This document shows positions 52,227-60,852 of a DNA stretch of 64,000 nt, in pieces. The stretch comes from Comamonadaceae bacterium PBBC2. Its GTDB lineage: Bacteria; Pseudomonadota; Gammaproteobacteria; Burkholderiales; Burkholderiaceae_C. Where the stretch lies: the NCBI GenBank assembly GCA_002255935.1, contig NKIO01000003.1, positions 1 to 64,000 on the forward strand, given 5' to 3'. The translations under genes were made by a program, and so were the position numbers. The notes under the pieces are model-generated. The model did no database searches. It was not told where the DNA came from and saw only the letters and a program-made list of their open reading frames with translations. How positions within the stretch are numbered: position 1 is the stretch's first letter; every line of letters begins with the position of its first letter.

Positions 52227-52917
52227 AAAGTAGTGCGATCAGGGCGCAAAGCCCAAACCATTGAAATGCATATCCTTGGTGCTTCTCCACACCCGAGGCC
52301 ACCTGGGGCCATTCGCGCAACAAGCCCTCGGAAGGTGATCCAGTCTGCATCAGACTGAGGTTTGCAAACCTCAAACCCGTCTGTCGTTGGAAAGCATCGA
52401 ACTCGAGATTTTGCCGTATCGCGCCGTCCTCTACCCCGCCAAAATCGTACAGCCGCGATGGCCAAGGGGCTAATGTGCCCGTCACTTCGACCAGGCCCTC
52501 TGGCGTGTCAACCGGTGGCAATGCCAAGCGGTCATTGAAGGCGCGAGGCGCCCATCCGCGCTGCACCAACACCACTTGGCCTGTGGCCTCCAAGCGCATG
52601 GGCGTGACCACATAAAAGCCAGCGCGTCCATTCATCTGTCGGTTTTCCAGATAAACCGTGTGTTGTGGCAGCCACCGGCCTTGGAGGGCCATGGCACGGT
52701 ACAGCAAGCCCTGTATGTCGCCAGCGGACATGGCCGTCTGTAAGGTGCGCCCTTCCAGCACGGGCATGGCCATGCGTTCTGTTTTGGCCGCTTGCAAGGC
52801 CAATTTTTCCGCGCCCCGTCCAACCTGCCACAGGCCCAGTGAAAAGGTCACGGCCATCCCCAGCGCAGCGGCTGCAAAGATCAAGATACCCTGCAATGAT
52901 GGACGGGACAGACTCAT
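52186..52917 (-). CDS. SURF1-family cytochrome oxidase assembly protein
   Basis: A 243-residue protein with N- and C-terminal membrane helices (about 10-28 and 216-235) and the Surf1 segments SLGLWQVGRGAEK, QNLEFDAF and GYAFQWFGLCALIALLY. Surf1 proteins help insert heme a/a3 into subunit I. It overlaps the next gene (thioredoxin-like) by 41 bases, a long overlap. It is divergent from the DUF2909 gene with 15 bases between starts. Confidence 0.92.
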   Translation of the reverse strand: MSLSRPSLQGILIFAAAALGMAVTFSLGLWQVGRGAEKLALQAAKTERMAMPVLEGRTLQTAMSAGDIQGLLYRAMALQGRWLPQHTVYLENRQMNGRAGFYVVTPMRLEATGQVVLVQRGWAPRAFNDRLALPPVDTPEGLVEVTGTLAPWPSRLYDFGGVEDGAIRQNLEFDAFQRQTGLRFANLSLMQTGSPSEGLLREWPQVASGVEKHQGYAFQWFGLCALIALLYVWFQIVQARRKI

Positions 52918-52932
52918 CGGATAATGTGGCTC

Positions 52933-53166
52933 ATGAAAATACTGGTTGCAATTGCTTTTTTGGCCATCTTGGCCAGCCTCGTTTGGGCTTTGATCTACAT
53001 GATGCGCAGCGGCGCTCCACGAAATGAAGGTGACGCACCTCGCAAGGGCAGCATGGCCACGGCCTTGGCTTTGCGGGTGGGCTTATCGATTGTCCTCTTT
53101 ATCTGCGTCCTGATTTCTTGGAAGATGGGCTGGATCCAACCAACCGGCATCCCTGCTGGCGCCTGA
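52933..53166 (+). CDS. Twin-transmembrane protein (DUF2909)
   Basis: A 77-residue protein with two helices (about 1-22 and 46-63) joined by a polar loop, matching the twin-transmembrane DUF2909 family of betaproteobacterial oxidase clusters. I took the ATG at 52933 (MKILVAIAFLAIL); an ATG three codons upstream is possible. It reads opposite to its neighbours and ends in a bidirectional terminator shared with ctaE. Function unknown. Confidence 0.85.
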   Translation: MKILVAIAFLAILASLVWALIYMMRSGAPRNEGDAPRKGSMATALALRVGLSIVLFICVLISWKMGWIQPTGIPAGA

Positions 53167-53180
53167 AACCTTTCCATCAC

Positions 53181-53214
53181 CAACAAAAAAGCGCCCAAGG
53201 GCGCTTTTTTGTTG
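53181..53214. terminator. Bidirectional terminator between DUF2909 gene and ctaE
   Basis: A perfect 16-bp stem: left arm CAACAAAAAAGCGCCC, right arm its exact complement, centre AA. The A run and T run make it a terminator for both converging genes. Confidence 0.95.
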
Positions 53215-53227
53215 GGGCGGGCAGACC

Positions 53228-54109
53228 TTACATCCAGTACACCAGGATGTACAGACCCAACCAAACCACGTCCACAAAGTGCCAGTACCATGCTGCGCCT
53301 TCGAAACCGAAGTGACGCTCAGGCGTGAAGTGGCCTTTTTGCAAACGCAAGGTGATGAACAAAAGCATCAACATGCCCACGAACACGTGGAAACCGTGGA
53401 AACCGGTCAACATGTAAAAGGTCGAACCGTACACACCCGAAGACAACTTCAGGTTCATATCGCTCCAAGCGTGGGCGTATTCGTAACCTTGCACGAACAA
53501 GAAGATCACACCCAACAAGACGGTCATCCACATGAATTTGATGGTCTTGCTGCGGTCACCGTGCTGCATGGCGTGGTGAGCGACGGTCAAGGTCACACCC
53601 GATGTCAACAACAAAGCGGTGTTGATGGTGGGCAACCAGAAGGGCGTCATGGTCTGGAAGGGCTCAATGATGCCAGCAGGAGACGTTGTGGCGCCTGCGG
53701 CCAATGTGGGCCACACCGCCTTGAAGTCAGGCCACAACAGCGCGTTTTCGAGGCTACCCAATGCAGGCACCGAATGGGAACGTGCCCACCACAATGCCGA
53801 GAAGAAGGCACCAAAGAACATGACTTCGGAGAAGATGAACCAAGTCATGCTCCAACGGTAAGACAGATCGATCTTGCGGCCGTATTGACCGCCTTCGCTT
53901 TCGGCGATGGACTCTTTGAACCATTGGTACAAAACCGTCAGCCACCAGATCAGGCCAAAGAACAATGAATACATGCCCCAGCCTTCGCCGTTGATCCACT
54001 GGCCTGCGCCCAAGATCACGAAGAACAAACCAATGGCCGCCATCACGGGGTGACGGGACTCATGGGGGACGAAGTAATAAGGCGTAGTGCCGTGTGCTGT
54101 GGAACTCAT
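53228..54109 (-). CDS. ctaE: Cytochrome c oxidase subunit III
   Basis: A 293-residue seven-helix membrane subunit of the aa3-type oxidase. Starts MSSTAHGTTPYYFVPHESRHPVM; typical segments are WFIFSEVMFFGAFFSALWWAR, TMTPFWLPTINTALLLTSG and FYMLTGFHGFHVFVG, ending WHFVDVVWLGLYILVYWM (quoted by parts). It is the last gene of the ctaC-ctaD-ctaG-ctaE unit and is followed by the bidirectional terminator. Confidence 0.97.
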   Translation of the reverse strand: MSSTAHGTTPYYFVPHESRHPVMAAIGLFFVILGAGQWINGEGWGMYSLFFGLIWWLTVLYQWFKESIAESEGGQYGRKIDLSYRWSMTWFIFSEVMFFGAFFSALWWARSHSVPALGSLENALLWPDFKAVWPTLAAGATTSPAGIIEPFQTMTPFWLPTINTALLLTSGVTLTVAHHAMQHGDRSKTIKFMWMTVLLGVIFLFVQGYEYAHAWSDMNLKLSSGVYGSTFYMLTGFHGFHVFVGMLMLLFITLRLQKGHFTPERHFGFEGAAWYWHFVDVVWLGLYILVYWM

Positions 54110-54148
54110 ACTGACTCCTGCTCTCTTTTCTAAATCGAATCTTGGGGT

Positions 54149-54361
54149 TTACAGACCCGTGGGTTGAACCACGACCCAATTGACCAGGGCAATCAGCCCC
54201 AGCACAAACAACAAAGCGGCTGCAATGCCCACTCCCAGGATGTGGAAGGGATTGAGCTTTTCAATGTCTTTTTGGTACTCCGCATTTTTGCGAATACCGA
54301 TGAATGACCACAGCACGGCCTGAACTGTGCGGATCAAAGAGCCTTGGCGCTGTTCACTCAT
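54149..54361 (-). CDS. DUF2970 family small membrane protein
   Basis: A 70-residue protein starting MSEQRQGSLIRTVQAVLWSF, with SFIGIRKNAEYQKDIEKLNP and a single C-terminal membrane helix (about 41-64). This is the DUF2970 pattern, found between ctaG and ctaE in betaproteobacteria. Its start overlaps the ctaG stop by 4 bases (ATGA). Function unknown, presumably in the oxidase complex or its assembly. Confidence 0.9.
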   Translation of the reverse strand: MSEQRQGSLIRTVQAVLWSFIGIRKNAEYQKDIEKLNPFHILGVGIAAALLFVLGLIALVNWVVVQPTGL

Positions 54362-54969
54362 GAACCAGCTCCAGGCTGCTTGTCCAACACAGCGGCAACA
54401 GGTGCTGCGGGTGTTTTGCCACCCACTTCAAAGAAGGTGTAGGACAAAGTGATCGTGGTCACGTCTTTGGACAACTTGGGGTCGATCACGAAAGCCACAG
54501 GCCAGCGTTTCTTTTCCCCGGGCTCGAGGGTGTACTGGTTGAAACAGAAGCACTCGAGCTTGTTGAAGTGACTGGCAGCCTGGTTCGGCGCGTAGCTGGG
54601 AATGGCCTGAGCTGCCATGCGGCGGTTCTGGACATTTTGGAACTCGTACATGACCGTGTTGAGTTCGCCAGGATGCACCTGGATCGAACGCTTTTCAGGC
54701 TTGAAGTCCCATGGTCCGCGTGCATTGGCATCGAACTCGACCGTGATGACCCGGCTCTTGTCGATTTGCGTGTTGGATGGCAATTTGACCTGCGACCCAA
54801 CACTGCCGTTGCCGGGCACCAAGCGCTCGGAAATCGACAAGATGTTGATCCCGGTCATTTCACAAATGTGTTTGTAGATCGGGATCAGCGCGTACCCGAA
54901 GCAGAACATGCCCGCGGTCACAACCGCCAGCTTGCCCACCATCTTCAGGTTTTCACCGCGCAGATTCAT
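54358..54969 (-). CDS. ctaG: Cytochrome c oxidase assembly protein CtaG/Cox11
   Basis: A 203-residue protein that inserts CuB into subunit I. One N-terminal membrane helix (about 11-31) and a periplasmic Ig-like domain with the copper-binding cysteines in LECFCFNQYTLEPGE (CFCF). NRRMAAQAIPSYAPNQAASHFNK is also typical. Positioned between ctaD and ctaE as expected. Start at 54969. Confidence 0.96.
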   Translation of the reverse strand: MNLRGENLKMVGKLAVVTAGMFCFGYALIPIYKHICEMTGINILSISERLVPGNGSVGSQVKLPSNTQIDKSRVITVEFDANARGPWDFKPEKRSIQVHPGELNTVMYEFQNVQNRRMAAQAIPSYAPNQAASHFNKLECFCFNQYTLEPGEKKRWPVAFVIDPKLSKDVTTITLSYTFFEVGGKTPAAPVAAVLDKQPGAGS

Positions 54970-54978
54970 TGTGTCAAC

Positions 54979-55089
54979 TCAACGCTGCAACAGGACCAAC
55001 TTGGCCACGAAACCGACCAGGATGGCCAGTGCCACCGAGGCCAGAATCAGGCCCAGGCGCACATTGCTTTTCTTTTGTTCGGGTGTCAT
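54979..55089 (-). CDS. Cytochrome oxidase small assembly protein (36 residues)
   Basis: A mini-gene between ctaD and ctaG that is easily missed: MTPEQKKSNVRLGLILASVA followed by LAILVGFVAKLVLLQR. It has a charged head and one transmembrane helix. A conserved tiny protein of this size is annotated at the same place in other Burkholderiales oxidase operons. The ATG at 55089 is 11 bases after the ctaD stop, and ctaG starts 9 bases after its stop, so it fills the gap exactly. Role unknown, possibly a CtaG or subunit I partner. Confidence 0.8.
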   Translation of the reverse strand: MTPEQKKSNVRLGLILASVALAILVGFVAKLVLLQR

Positions 55090-55100
55090 GGCCACAATCA

Positions 55101-56717
55101 TCAACCGATCACGCGGGTCGCAGTCGCGTCCAGCTTGGGCGGATTTTCAAAAGTGTGGAAAGGTGCTGGCGAAGGCACTTCCCACTCCAGACCTTCGGCG
55201 GCTTCCCAGGGCTTTTGCGATGCTTTGGCACCTTGGCCACGCATGGTGGGCACCACGACGAACAAGAAGAAGTAAACCTGGGCAAAACCGAAGAAGAAGG
55301 CACCCACGGATGCGATCATGTTGAAGTCGGTGAACTGCATGGGGTAGTCGGCATAACGACGTGGCATACCGGCCAGACCCAAGAAATGCATCGGGAAGAA
55401 AGTGACGTTGAAAGAGATCAGCGACCACCAGAAGTGCAGCTTGCCGCGACCTTCGTTGTACATCACGCCCGTCCACTTGGGCGACCAGTAGTAGAAGCCA
55501 GCGAACAAGGCGAACAAAGAACCGGCCACCAACACATAGTGGAAGTGAGCCACCACGTAGTAGGTGTCTTGCATCTGGATGTCGATGGGGGCCATCGACA
55601 AAATCAGACCAGTGAAACCACCCATCGTGAACACGAAGATGAAGCCCACCGCAAAGAGCATGGGGGTTTCAAACGTCATCGAACCGCGCCACATGGTGGC
55701 GATCCAGTTGAAGATCTTCACAGCAGTGGGCACGGCAATCAGCATCGTGGCGTACATGAAGAACAGCTGGCCGGTCACGGGCATACCGGTCGTGAACATG
55801 TGGTGAGCCCACACGATGAACGACAAAATCGCGATCGAAGAAGTGGCATACACCATGGAAGCGTAACCGAACAGTTTCTTGCGTGCGAATGCAGGCACGA
55901 TCTGGCTGATGATGCCGAAAGCCGGCAAGATCATGATGTACACCTCAGGGTGACCGAAGAACCAGAAGATGTGCTGGTACATCACAGGGTCACCGCCGCC
56001 GGCGGGGTTGAAGAAGCTGGTGCCAAAGTGGCGGTCAGTCAGCGTCATGGTGATCGCGCCAGCCAACACAGGCATCACAGCGATCAGCAGGTAAGCCGTG
56101 ATCAACCAAGTCCATGCGAACATGGGCATCTTCATCAAGGTCATGCCAGGGGCGCGCATGTTCAAGATGGTCACGATGATGTTGATCGAGCCCATGATGG
56201 ACGAAGCACCCAGGATGTGCATGGCAAAAATACCAGCGTCCATGGAAGGACCCATTTGCAGGGTCAAAGGTGCGTACAGGGTCCAACCGGCAGCGGGTGC
56301 GCCACCCGGCATGAAGAACGAACCCACCAACATCAAAGCGGCGGGGATCATCAGCCAGAAGCTGAAGTTGTTCATGCGGGCAAAGGCCATGTCGGAAGCG
56401 CCCACTTGCAAAGGCAGCATCCAGTTCGCAAAGCCCACGAAGGCGGGCATGATCGCACCGAACACCATGATGATGCCGTGCATGGTGGTGAATTGGTTGA
56501 ACAACTCGGGGTTGACGATCTGCAGGCCAGGCTGGAACAGCTCAGCGCGGATCAACAAAGCCAAGACACCGCCCACCATCAACATGGCAAAGCTGAACAA
56601 GAGGTACAGGGTACCAATGTCTTTGTGGTTGGTCGCGTAGACCCAACGACGCCAGCCCGCAGGTGCGTGCCCGTGGTCGTCGTGGGCATGATCGTGATGG
56701 TCGAGAACGGCACTCAT
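55101..56717 (-). CDS. ctaD: Cytochrome c oxidase subunit I
   Basis: A 538-residue, 12-helix catalytic subunit carrying heme a, heme a3 and CuB. Key parts: [18 protein letters not shown], the heme a histidine region in [13 protein letters not shown], the CuB/Tyr cross-link region [27 protein letters not shown] (CuB histidines) and [20 protein letters not shown] (heme ligands). A histidine-rich N-terminus ([11 protein letters not shown]) may bind metal. It follows ctaC by 32 bases. Confidence 0.98.
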   Translation of the reverse strand: MSAVLDHHDHAHDDHGHAPAGWRRWVYATNHKDIGTLYLLFSFAMLMVGGVLALLIRAELFQPGLQIVNPELFNQFTTMHGIIMVFGAIMPAFVGFANWMLPLQVGASDMAFARMNNFSFWLMIPAALMLVGSFFMPGGAPAAGWTLYAPLTLQMGPSMDAGIFAMHILGASSIMGSINIIVTILNMRAPGMTLMKMPMFAWTWLITAYLLIAVMPVLAGAITMTLTDRHFGTSFFNPAGGGDPVMYQHIFWFFGHPEVYIMILPAFGIISQIVPAFARKKLFGYASMVYATSSIAILSFIVWAHHMFTTGMPVTGQLFFMYATMLIAVPTAVKIFNWIATMWRGSMTFETPMLFAVGFIFVFTMGGFTGLILSMAPIDIQMQDTYYVVAHFHYVLVAGSLFALFAGFYYWSPKWTGVMYNEGRGKLHFWWSLISFNVTFFPMHFLGLAGMPRRYADYPMQFTDFNMIASVGAFFFGFAQVYFFLFVVVPTMRGQGAKASQKPWEAAEGLEWEVPSPAPFHTFENPPKLDATATRVIG

Positions 56718-56749
56718 CTTGATTTCCTCTTACTTAATGCGGTACTGAC

Positions 56750-57922
56750 TTACTTGCGTGCGGCCAGCACTTCGGCTGGTTGCACGATCTGCCCGGTCTT
56801 GTTGGACCAGTTGTTCTTGGTGTAGGTGATCACAGCGGCGATTTCGGTGTCGGACAACTGTTTCCATGCAGGCATGGTGCCGTTGTTTTGACCGTTGAGC
56901 AAAACCGCGATTTGCTTGGATTTGTTGGCGTCGAGCACAACGGCTGCGCCGTCGAGTGGCTTGATCGGGCCAGCGCCCTTGCCGTTGGCTTGGTGACAGG
57001 CAGCGCAGTTGGCGGCATAGACCTTCTCACCACGCTTGGCCAGGTCGTCCAGTGCCCAGACCTTACTGGGATCGTCGGCTTTGGCAGCTTGTTTTTTCTT
57101 CTCAGCATCCACCCAGGCGGTGTAGTCTTGTGCAGACAAGACTTTCACATGGATGGGCATGTAGGCGTGTTCTTTACCGCACAACTCTTGGCACTGACCG
57201 TAAAAATCACCGGTTTTCTCGGCGCGGAACCAGGTGTCGCGCACAAAGCCAGGGATCGCGTCTTGCTTGATGCCGAAGGCTGGCACAGCAAAGGCATGAA
57301 TCACGTCGTTGGCCGTGGTGATCACGCGGATTTTTTGCCCCACAGGCACCACCAGAGGATTGTCTACTTTGAGCAAGTAGTTGTCGCCTTCAGGCTTGCC
57401 TGCGTTCGACATCGCACGCTGGGTCGAATCCAATGTGGAGATGTAGCTCAGGCCTTCACCCTCGCCCTTGATGTAGTCGTAACCCCACTTCCACTGGTAG
57501 CCAGTGGCCTTGACCGTCAAATCGGCGTTGGTGGTGTCTTTTTGTGCGACCAGAACTTTGGTCGCTGGCAGGGCCATCAAAATCACGATCAGGAAAGGCA
57601 CTGCCGTCCAAATGACTTCAACCGTCACGGATTCCGTGAAGGTCGCAGGCTTGTGACCCACCGACTTGCGATGCTTCCAGATGGAATAAAACATGACTGC
57701 AAAAACAGCAATGAAGATCACGGTACAAATGATCAACATGAACCAGTGCAGCCAATGCTGCTCTTCAGCGATTTTGGTCACTGGCGGCGCAAAGTTCAGC
57801 TGATTGACGGCGGGACCGCCGGGCAAATCGTTGACCGCGTAAGCAGAAGTGGCCAGCCATGCGCCTGCAAAAATGCCTGCGCGGGATAGCAGCGATGCTA
57901 ATTGGTTGGAAATATTCTTCAT
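56750..57922 (-). CDS. ctaC: Cytochrome c oxidase subunit II with fused cytochrome c domain
   Basis: A 390-residue subunit: signal peptide (about 1-29), two membrane helices (about 60-80 and 104-121), the CuA cupredoxin domain with His209, Cys244, Cys248, His252 and Met255, and a C-terminal class I cytochrome c domain with CAACH (306-310) and axial Met350. The extra heme makes this a caa3-type oxidase, able to take electrons through its own cytochrome. I chose the ATG at 57922 (MKNISNQLASLL). First gene of the oxidase unit. Confidence 0.96.
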   Translation of the reverse strand: MKNISNQLASLLSRAGIFAGAWLATSAYAVNDLPGGPAVNQLNFAPPVTKIAEEQHWLHWFMLIICTVIFIAVFAVMFYSIWKHRKSVGHKPATFTESVTVEVIWTAVPFLIVILMALPATKVLVAQKDTTNADLTVKATGYQWKWGYDYIKGEGEGLSYISTLDSTQRAMSNAGKPEGDNYLLKVDNPLVVPVGQKIRVITTANDVIHAFAVPAFGIKQDAIPGFVRDTWFRAEKTGDFYGQCQELCGKEHAYMPIHVKVLSAQDYTAWVDAEKKKQAAKADDPSKVWALDDLAKRGEKVYAANCAACHQANGKGAGPIKPLDGAAVVLDANKSKQIAVLLNGQNNGTMPAWKQLSDTEIAAVITYTKNNWSNKTGQIVQPAEVLAARK

Positions 57923-58000
57923 GGTTCTCACTAACTTCCAAGACTCTGTTGAACTCACACCTTTGGCAAATGGGGCCAAAGCCCCTTTGCCGCCATGGCA

Positions 58001-58477
58001 TCACGCTGAACGCAAAGCCCTTCTGATTTCTCGCGCCAGCGCTTGCCGGAGCTCAGGACGCACAAAACGCCCCACCTCGACCGAACGACCCTGGCCTGAC
58101 AACTCGATCAGACTGTGGTCACCCGACTTTGGCTCGACCCTTACCCATTGACGCGCAAACTCAGCCCGCTCACGGCGGCCAGCGGTTTCCAGCTCCACCA
58201 CCAAATGCGGTCCTTGCAGGGAAATCCACTCACCGTCGGTGGCGTGACGGGCATAGGCCAAAAAGGCCACCCCCACCAAAGCCAACTCCAAACCGGCAAA
58301 CGTCAGCACCAGCGTCGCCCCCTGAAACCAGAAGAATAAGCCAATGCCCAATGAGAGCGCACACAGAGAACCGTAAAACCACCCCAGCTGGGATGGTGTT
58401 ACCGAGCAATTGCGTCTGAGCCGCCAATCAATGGAGGGACCGGACACCTGTGCGAACTGGTAAGACGGATTTGACAC
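58001..58477 (-). CDS. DUF2244 family membrane protein
   Basis: A 158-residue protein with two adjacent membrane helices (about 35-75) and a soluble C-terminal half containing HLVVELETAGRRERAEFARQWVRVE, the DUF2244 pattern. Such genes commonly sit beside ctaC. The start is a GTG at 58477 (GTG TCA AAT); no better codon is visible. Function unknown. Confidence 0.87.
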   Translation of the reverse strand: MSNPSYQFAQVSGPSIDWRLRRNCSVTPSQLGWFYGSLCALSLGIGLFFWFQGATLVLTFAGLELALVGVAFLAYARHATDGEWISLQGPHLVVELETAGRRERAEFARQWVRVEPKSGDHSLIELSGQGRSVEVGRFVRPELRQALAREIRRALRSA

Positions 58478-58498
58478 GCGTCAACTTTCAATAACCTA

Positions 58499-58516
58499 AC
58501 GCGCTCAAGAGCGCGT
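58499..58516. terminator. Short hairpin after the BioC-like gene
   Basis: ACGCGCTC and GAGCGCGT pair over 8 bp around AA, downstream of the methyltransferase gene and just before the DUF2244 start. The T run is weak (TAGGTTATT), so this is a low-certainty terminator. Confidence 0.35.
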
Positions 58517-58596
58517 AGTTTGGCCAAATGTGGCGGGATTTTACCCGAGTTACAAGGGGGTTTTGATAAAAATCAAAGCTTATTGGATCAGGCGCA

Positions 58597-59490
58597 TCAG
58601 CGCTTGAGCATCTGCCGCATCTGGGCCAGACCGATTTCGGTTTCGGCCGCCACTTTGGCGCGCGGCTTCGGTTTGAGGGCATGGCCGTACACAATTTCAA
58701 AGCTCAATGCCATGCGCCCACCTTCTTGCGGCTGGGCCAAAGTCAACAGCGCCGCATGCAATTGGGCAAGCCATTGGCGACCGCGCAAACCGGCAAAGCG
58801 CTGGATGTTCAGGTTGCGGCCCAACTCACGCAACTCCGCGAGCAAACGCTCGGGGGTTTCAAACGTCAGCGTGATGCGCTCCATGTCCATCACCGGCTCC
58901 GCAAAACCGGCTTGCACCAGCATGTCGCCCCAATCGTGCATGTCGGTGAATTCATGGGCCGGTGCGGGCCAGCCCAGTTGTGCGTACACCGTGCGCAATT
59001 CCCGCAAGGTGTCAGGCCCAAAGCAGGAGAACATCAAAAACCCATCAACTGCCAACGCCCGGTGCCAGCTTTGGAGCAAAGCTTGCGGCTGGGCCGAAGC
59101 GTGCAACTGCATATTGGCCCACAGCATCTGGACCATGCCTTCAGGTGGCACACCGGTTTGCACTCGCGGGCCCGTCCACCTGGCGGGCTGCCACCAAGCG
59201 GCTTTCAACACTTTGTCGGCCACCTCGGCCTCGGCCTGTTGGGCAGCGGTGAGCCACACCTGGGCTTGCGGGTAACGCTTTTGCAAGGCTTGGTGCGCTT
59301 GCAGGCCACCGCGCACAGGCTCCCAATGCGCCCATTGCTGAGGCTGCAGCTTGATGAAGTCCAAACGGTCTTGCATGCGTGAGGCCACCTCTTCGTGCAG
59401 CCAAGGCGATGCGCGGCCCGCCGCAGGGAGGGCGGCCCAACGGGCTGCGGCAATCGGGTCAAGAGAGGGAGGACGTTCGGGTGCAGACAT
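58597..59490 (-). CDS. BioC-like SAM methyltransferase-fold protein with degenerate motif I
   Basis: A 297-residue protein with the N-terminal R-x3-ALPAAG-x2-SPWLHEEVASRM pattern and C-terminal NLNIQRFAGLRGR seen in betaproteobacterial BioC-type proteins (malonyl-ACP methylation for biotin). Where the SAM-binding DxGxG loop should be, residues 53-66 read WAHWEPVRGGLQAH. Later motifs (MLWANMQLHASAQPQALLQ; GFLMFSCFGPDTLREL) are intact. Whether it binds SAM is therefore uncertain. No bioFADB gene adjoins it. Start at 59490 (MSAPERPPSLDP) is preferred over one 13 codons upstream. Divergent from comF. Confidence 0.72.
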   Translation of the reverse strand: MSAPERPPSLDPIAAARWAALPAAGRASPWLHEEVASRMQDRLDFIKLQPQQWAHWEPVRGGLQAHQALQKRYPQAQVWLTAAQQAEAEVADKVLKAAWWQPARWTGPRVQTGVPPEGMVQMLWANMQLHASAQPQALLQSWHRALAVDGFLMFSCFGPDTLRELRTVYAQLGWPAPAHEFTDMHDWGDMLVQAGFAEPVMDMERITLTFETPERLLAELRELGRNLNIQRFAGLRGRQWLAQLHAALLTLAQPQEGGRMALSFEIVYGHALKPKPRAKVAAETEIGLAQMRQMLKR

Positions 59491-59582
59491 GGCCAAAGCA
59501 AACAGGTGGCTGAGCTGGGTCACAAACACAGGCCATGCCGGTGCGCTTGTGGTCAGGACGGTGACGGAAGTATATTGACCCC

Positions 59583-60335
59583 ATGGGATGGACGCTGTTC
59601 AGGGGGATGGCCAAGACGCCAGTCTTTGAGAGACCCGGCGGCTTTTGGCGTTGGCTGCCCAGCCGCTGTGCCGTCTGCCGGGACTGGCCCCAAGCGCCCT
59701 TGTGCGAAACCTGCATCAACTGTTTTGCCCAGCCGATTGCGCGCTGCAGCACCTGCGCCCTGCCCTTGCCGTCATCCCCCCTGGGGCCCAAGCGCTGCGG
59801 GGCCTGCCTCAAGGCTCCGCCACCACTGGACCTGTGCCTGAGCGCCACGGCCTACACCTGGCCCTGGATCGACTTGATTGCGCAATTGAAATTTCACCAG
59901 CAGCCGGGCTGGGCTGGGCCTTTGGGCAGCTTGATGCGCCATGCCCCATGGGTTGAAGACGCGGTGGCGATGGCCGATGCCATCTTGCCCATTCCCTTGT
60001 CGGCCGAACGACTGGCTGAGCGGGGTTACAACCAATCCTTGCTGCTGGCGCGTGAGCTTTGCGCCGCCAAAACCCAAGCCGAACTGCTGCTGCGCACGCG
60101 CCACACGCCAGCACAAAGAACACTGCCCCGAGCCGAGCGCCTGGCCAATTTGAATGGGGCCTTTGCCATCGACCCCCTGCGAGCGGCTGAAATTCGCGGG
60201 CTCCGCATCGTGTTGGTGGACGATGTGATGACCAGTGGCGCATCGCTGCACACGGCCGCGTTGGCCTTGCGGGCAGCGGGGGCCAGCCACATCAGCGCCG
60301 TGGTGCTGGCCCGCACCGAATCTGACGGCGAATGA
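59583..60335 (+). CDS. ComF-family phosphoribosyltransferase-like protein
   Basis: A 250-residue protein of the ComF family, linked to DNA uptake in competent bacteria. The N-terminal zinc-finger cysteines (CAVC, CETC, CSTC, CGAC; about 30-80) precede a phosphoribosyltransferase domain with the PRPP loop IVLVDDVMTSGASLHTA. RGYNQSLLLARELC is the conserved ComF segment. trmL follows after 28 bases. Other competence genes are not in the window. Confidence 0.92.
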   Translation: MGWTLFRGMAKTPVFERPGGFWRWLPSRCAVCRDWPQAPLCETCINCFAQPIARCSTCALPLPSSPLGPKRCGACLKAPPPLDLCLSATAYTWPWIDLIAQLKFHQQPGWAGPLGSLMRHAPWVEDAVAMADAILPIPLSAERLAERGYNQSLLLARELCAAKTQAELLLRTRHTPAQRTLPRAERLANLNGAFAIDPLRAAEIRGLRIVLVDDVMTSGASLHTAALALRAAGASHISAVVLARTESDGE

Positions 60336-60363
60336 GCCTCGCGCACAGGGCACAATACCGGCC

Positions 60364-60852
60364 ATGTTTCATATCGTCCTGGTCGAACCCGAGATCCCCC
60401 CCAACACGGGCAACGTCATCCGCTTGGCCGCCAACACCGGCTGCACCTTGCATTTGATCGAGCCCTTGGGTTTTTCGATGGACGACAAGCACATGCGCCG
60501 CGCGGGTCTGGACTACCACGAGTACGCCGCTTTGCGCCGCCACGAAAACTGGGACGCTTTTCTGGCGCAAGAAAAACCTGCTGCCGATCGCATGTTTGCG
60601 CTGACCACCAAGGGCAGCCGCGTGGCGCACACCGTGGCTTTTCAGCCGGGCGACTGGTTGGTGTTTGGTGCCGAAACGCGCGGGCTCTCACCCGAGCTGC
60701 GCGAGACCTTTGCGCCCGCACAACGCATCAAGCTGCCCATGCGAGCGGGCCAGCGCAGCCTGAACCTGTCCAACGCGGTGGCGGTCACCGTGTTTGAGGC
60801 CTGGCGCCAAAACGACTTTGGCGGCGCCAGCGCAGACGCGCCTCAAGCGTAA
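60364..60852 (+). CDS. trmL: tRNA (cytidine/uridine-34-2'-O)-methyltransferase TrmL
   Basis: A 162-residue SPOUT methyltransferase that modifies the wobble base of tRNA-Leu. Starts MFHIVLVEPEIPPNTGNVIR; the knot motifs VFGAETRGLSPELRE and LNLSNAVAVTVFEAWRQ are intact. Its last 10 bases overlap the stop region of the converging MaoC-fusion gene. Confidence 0.95.
   Translation: MFHIVLVEPEIPPNTGNVIRLAANTGCTLHLIEPLGFSMDDKHMRRAGLDYHEYAALRRHENWDAFLAQEKPAADRMFALTTKGSRVAHTVAFQPGDWLVFGAETRGLSPELRETFAPAQRIKLPMRAGQRSLNLSNAVAVTVFEAWRQNDFGGASADAPQA

Noticed and set aside
54969-56825. A 618-codon plus-strand frame over ctaD
   Set aside because: Antisense to cytochrome oxidase subunit I; His/Gln-rich mirror sequence without motifs.
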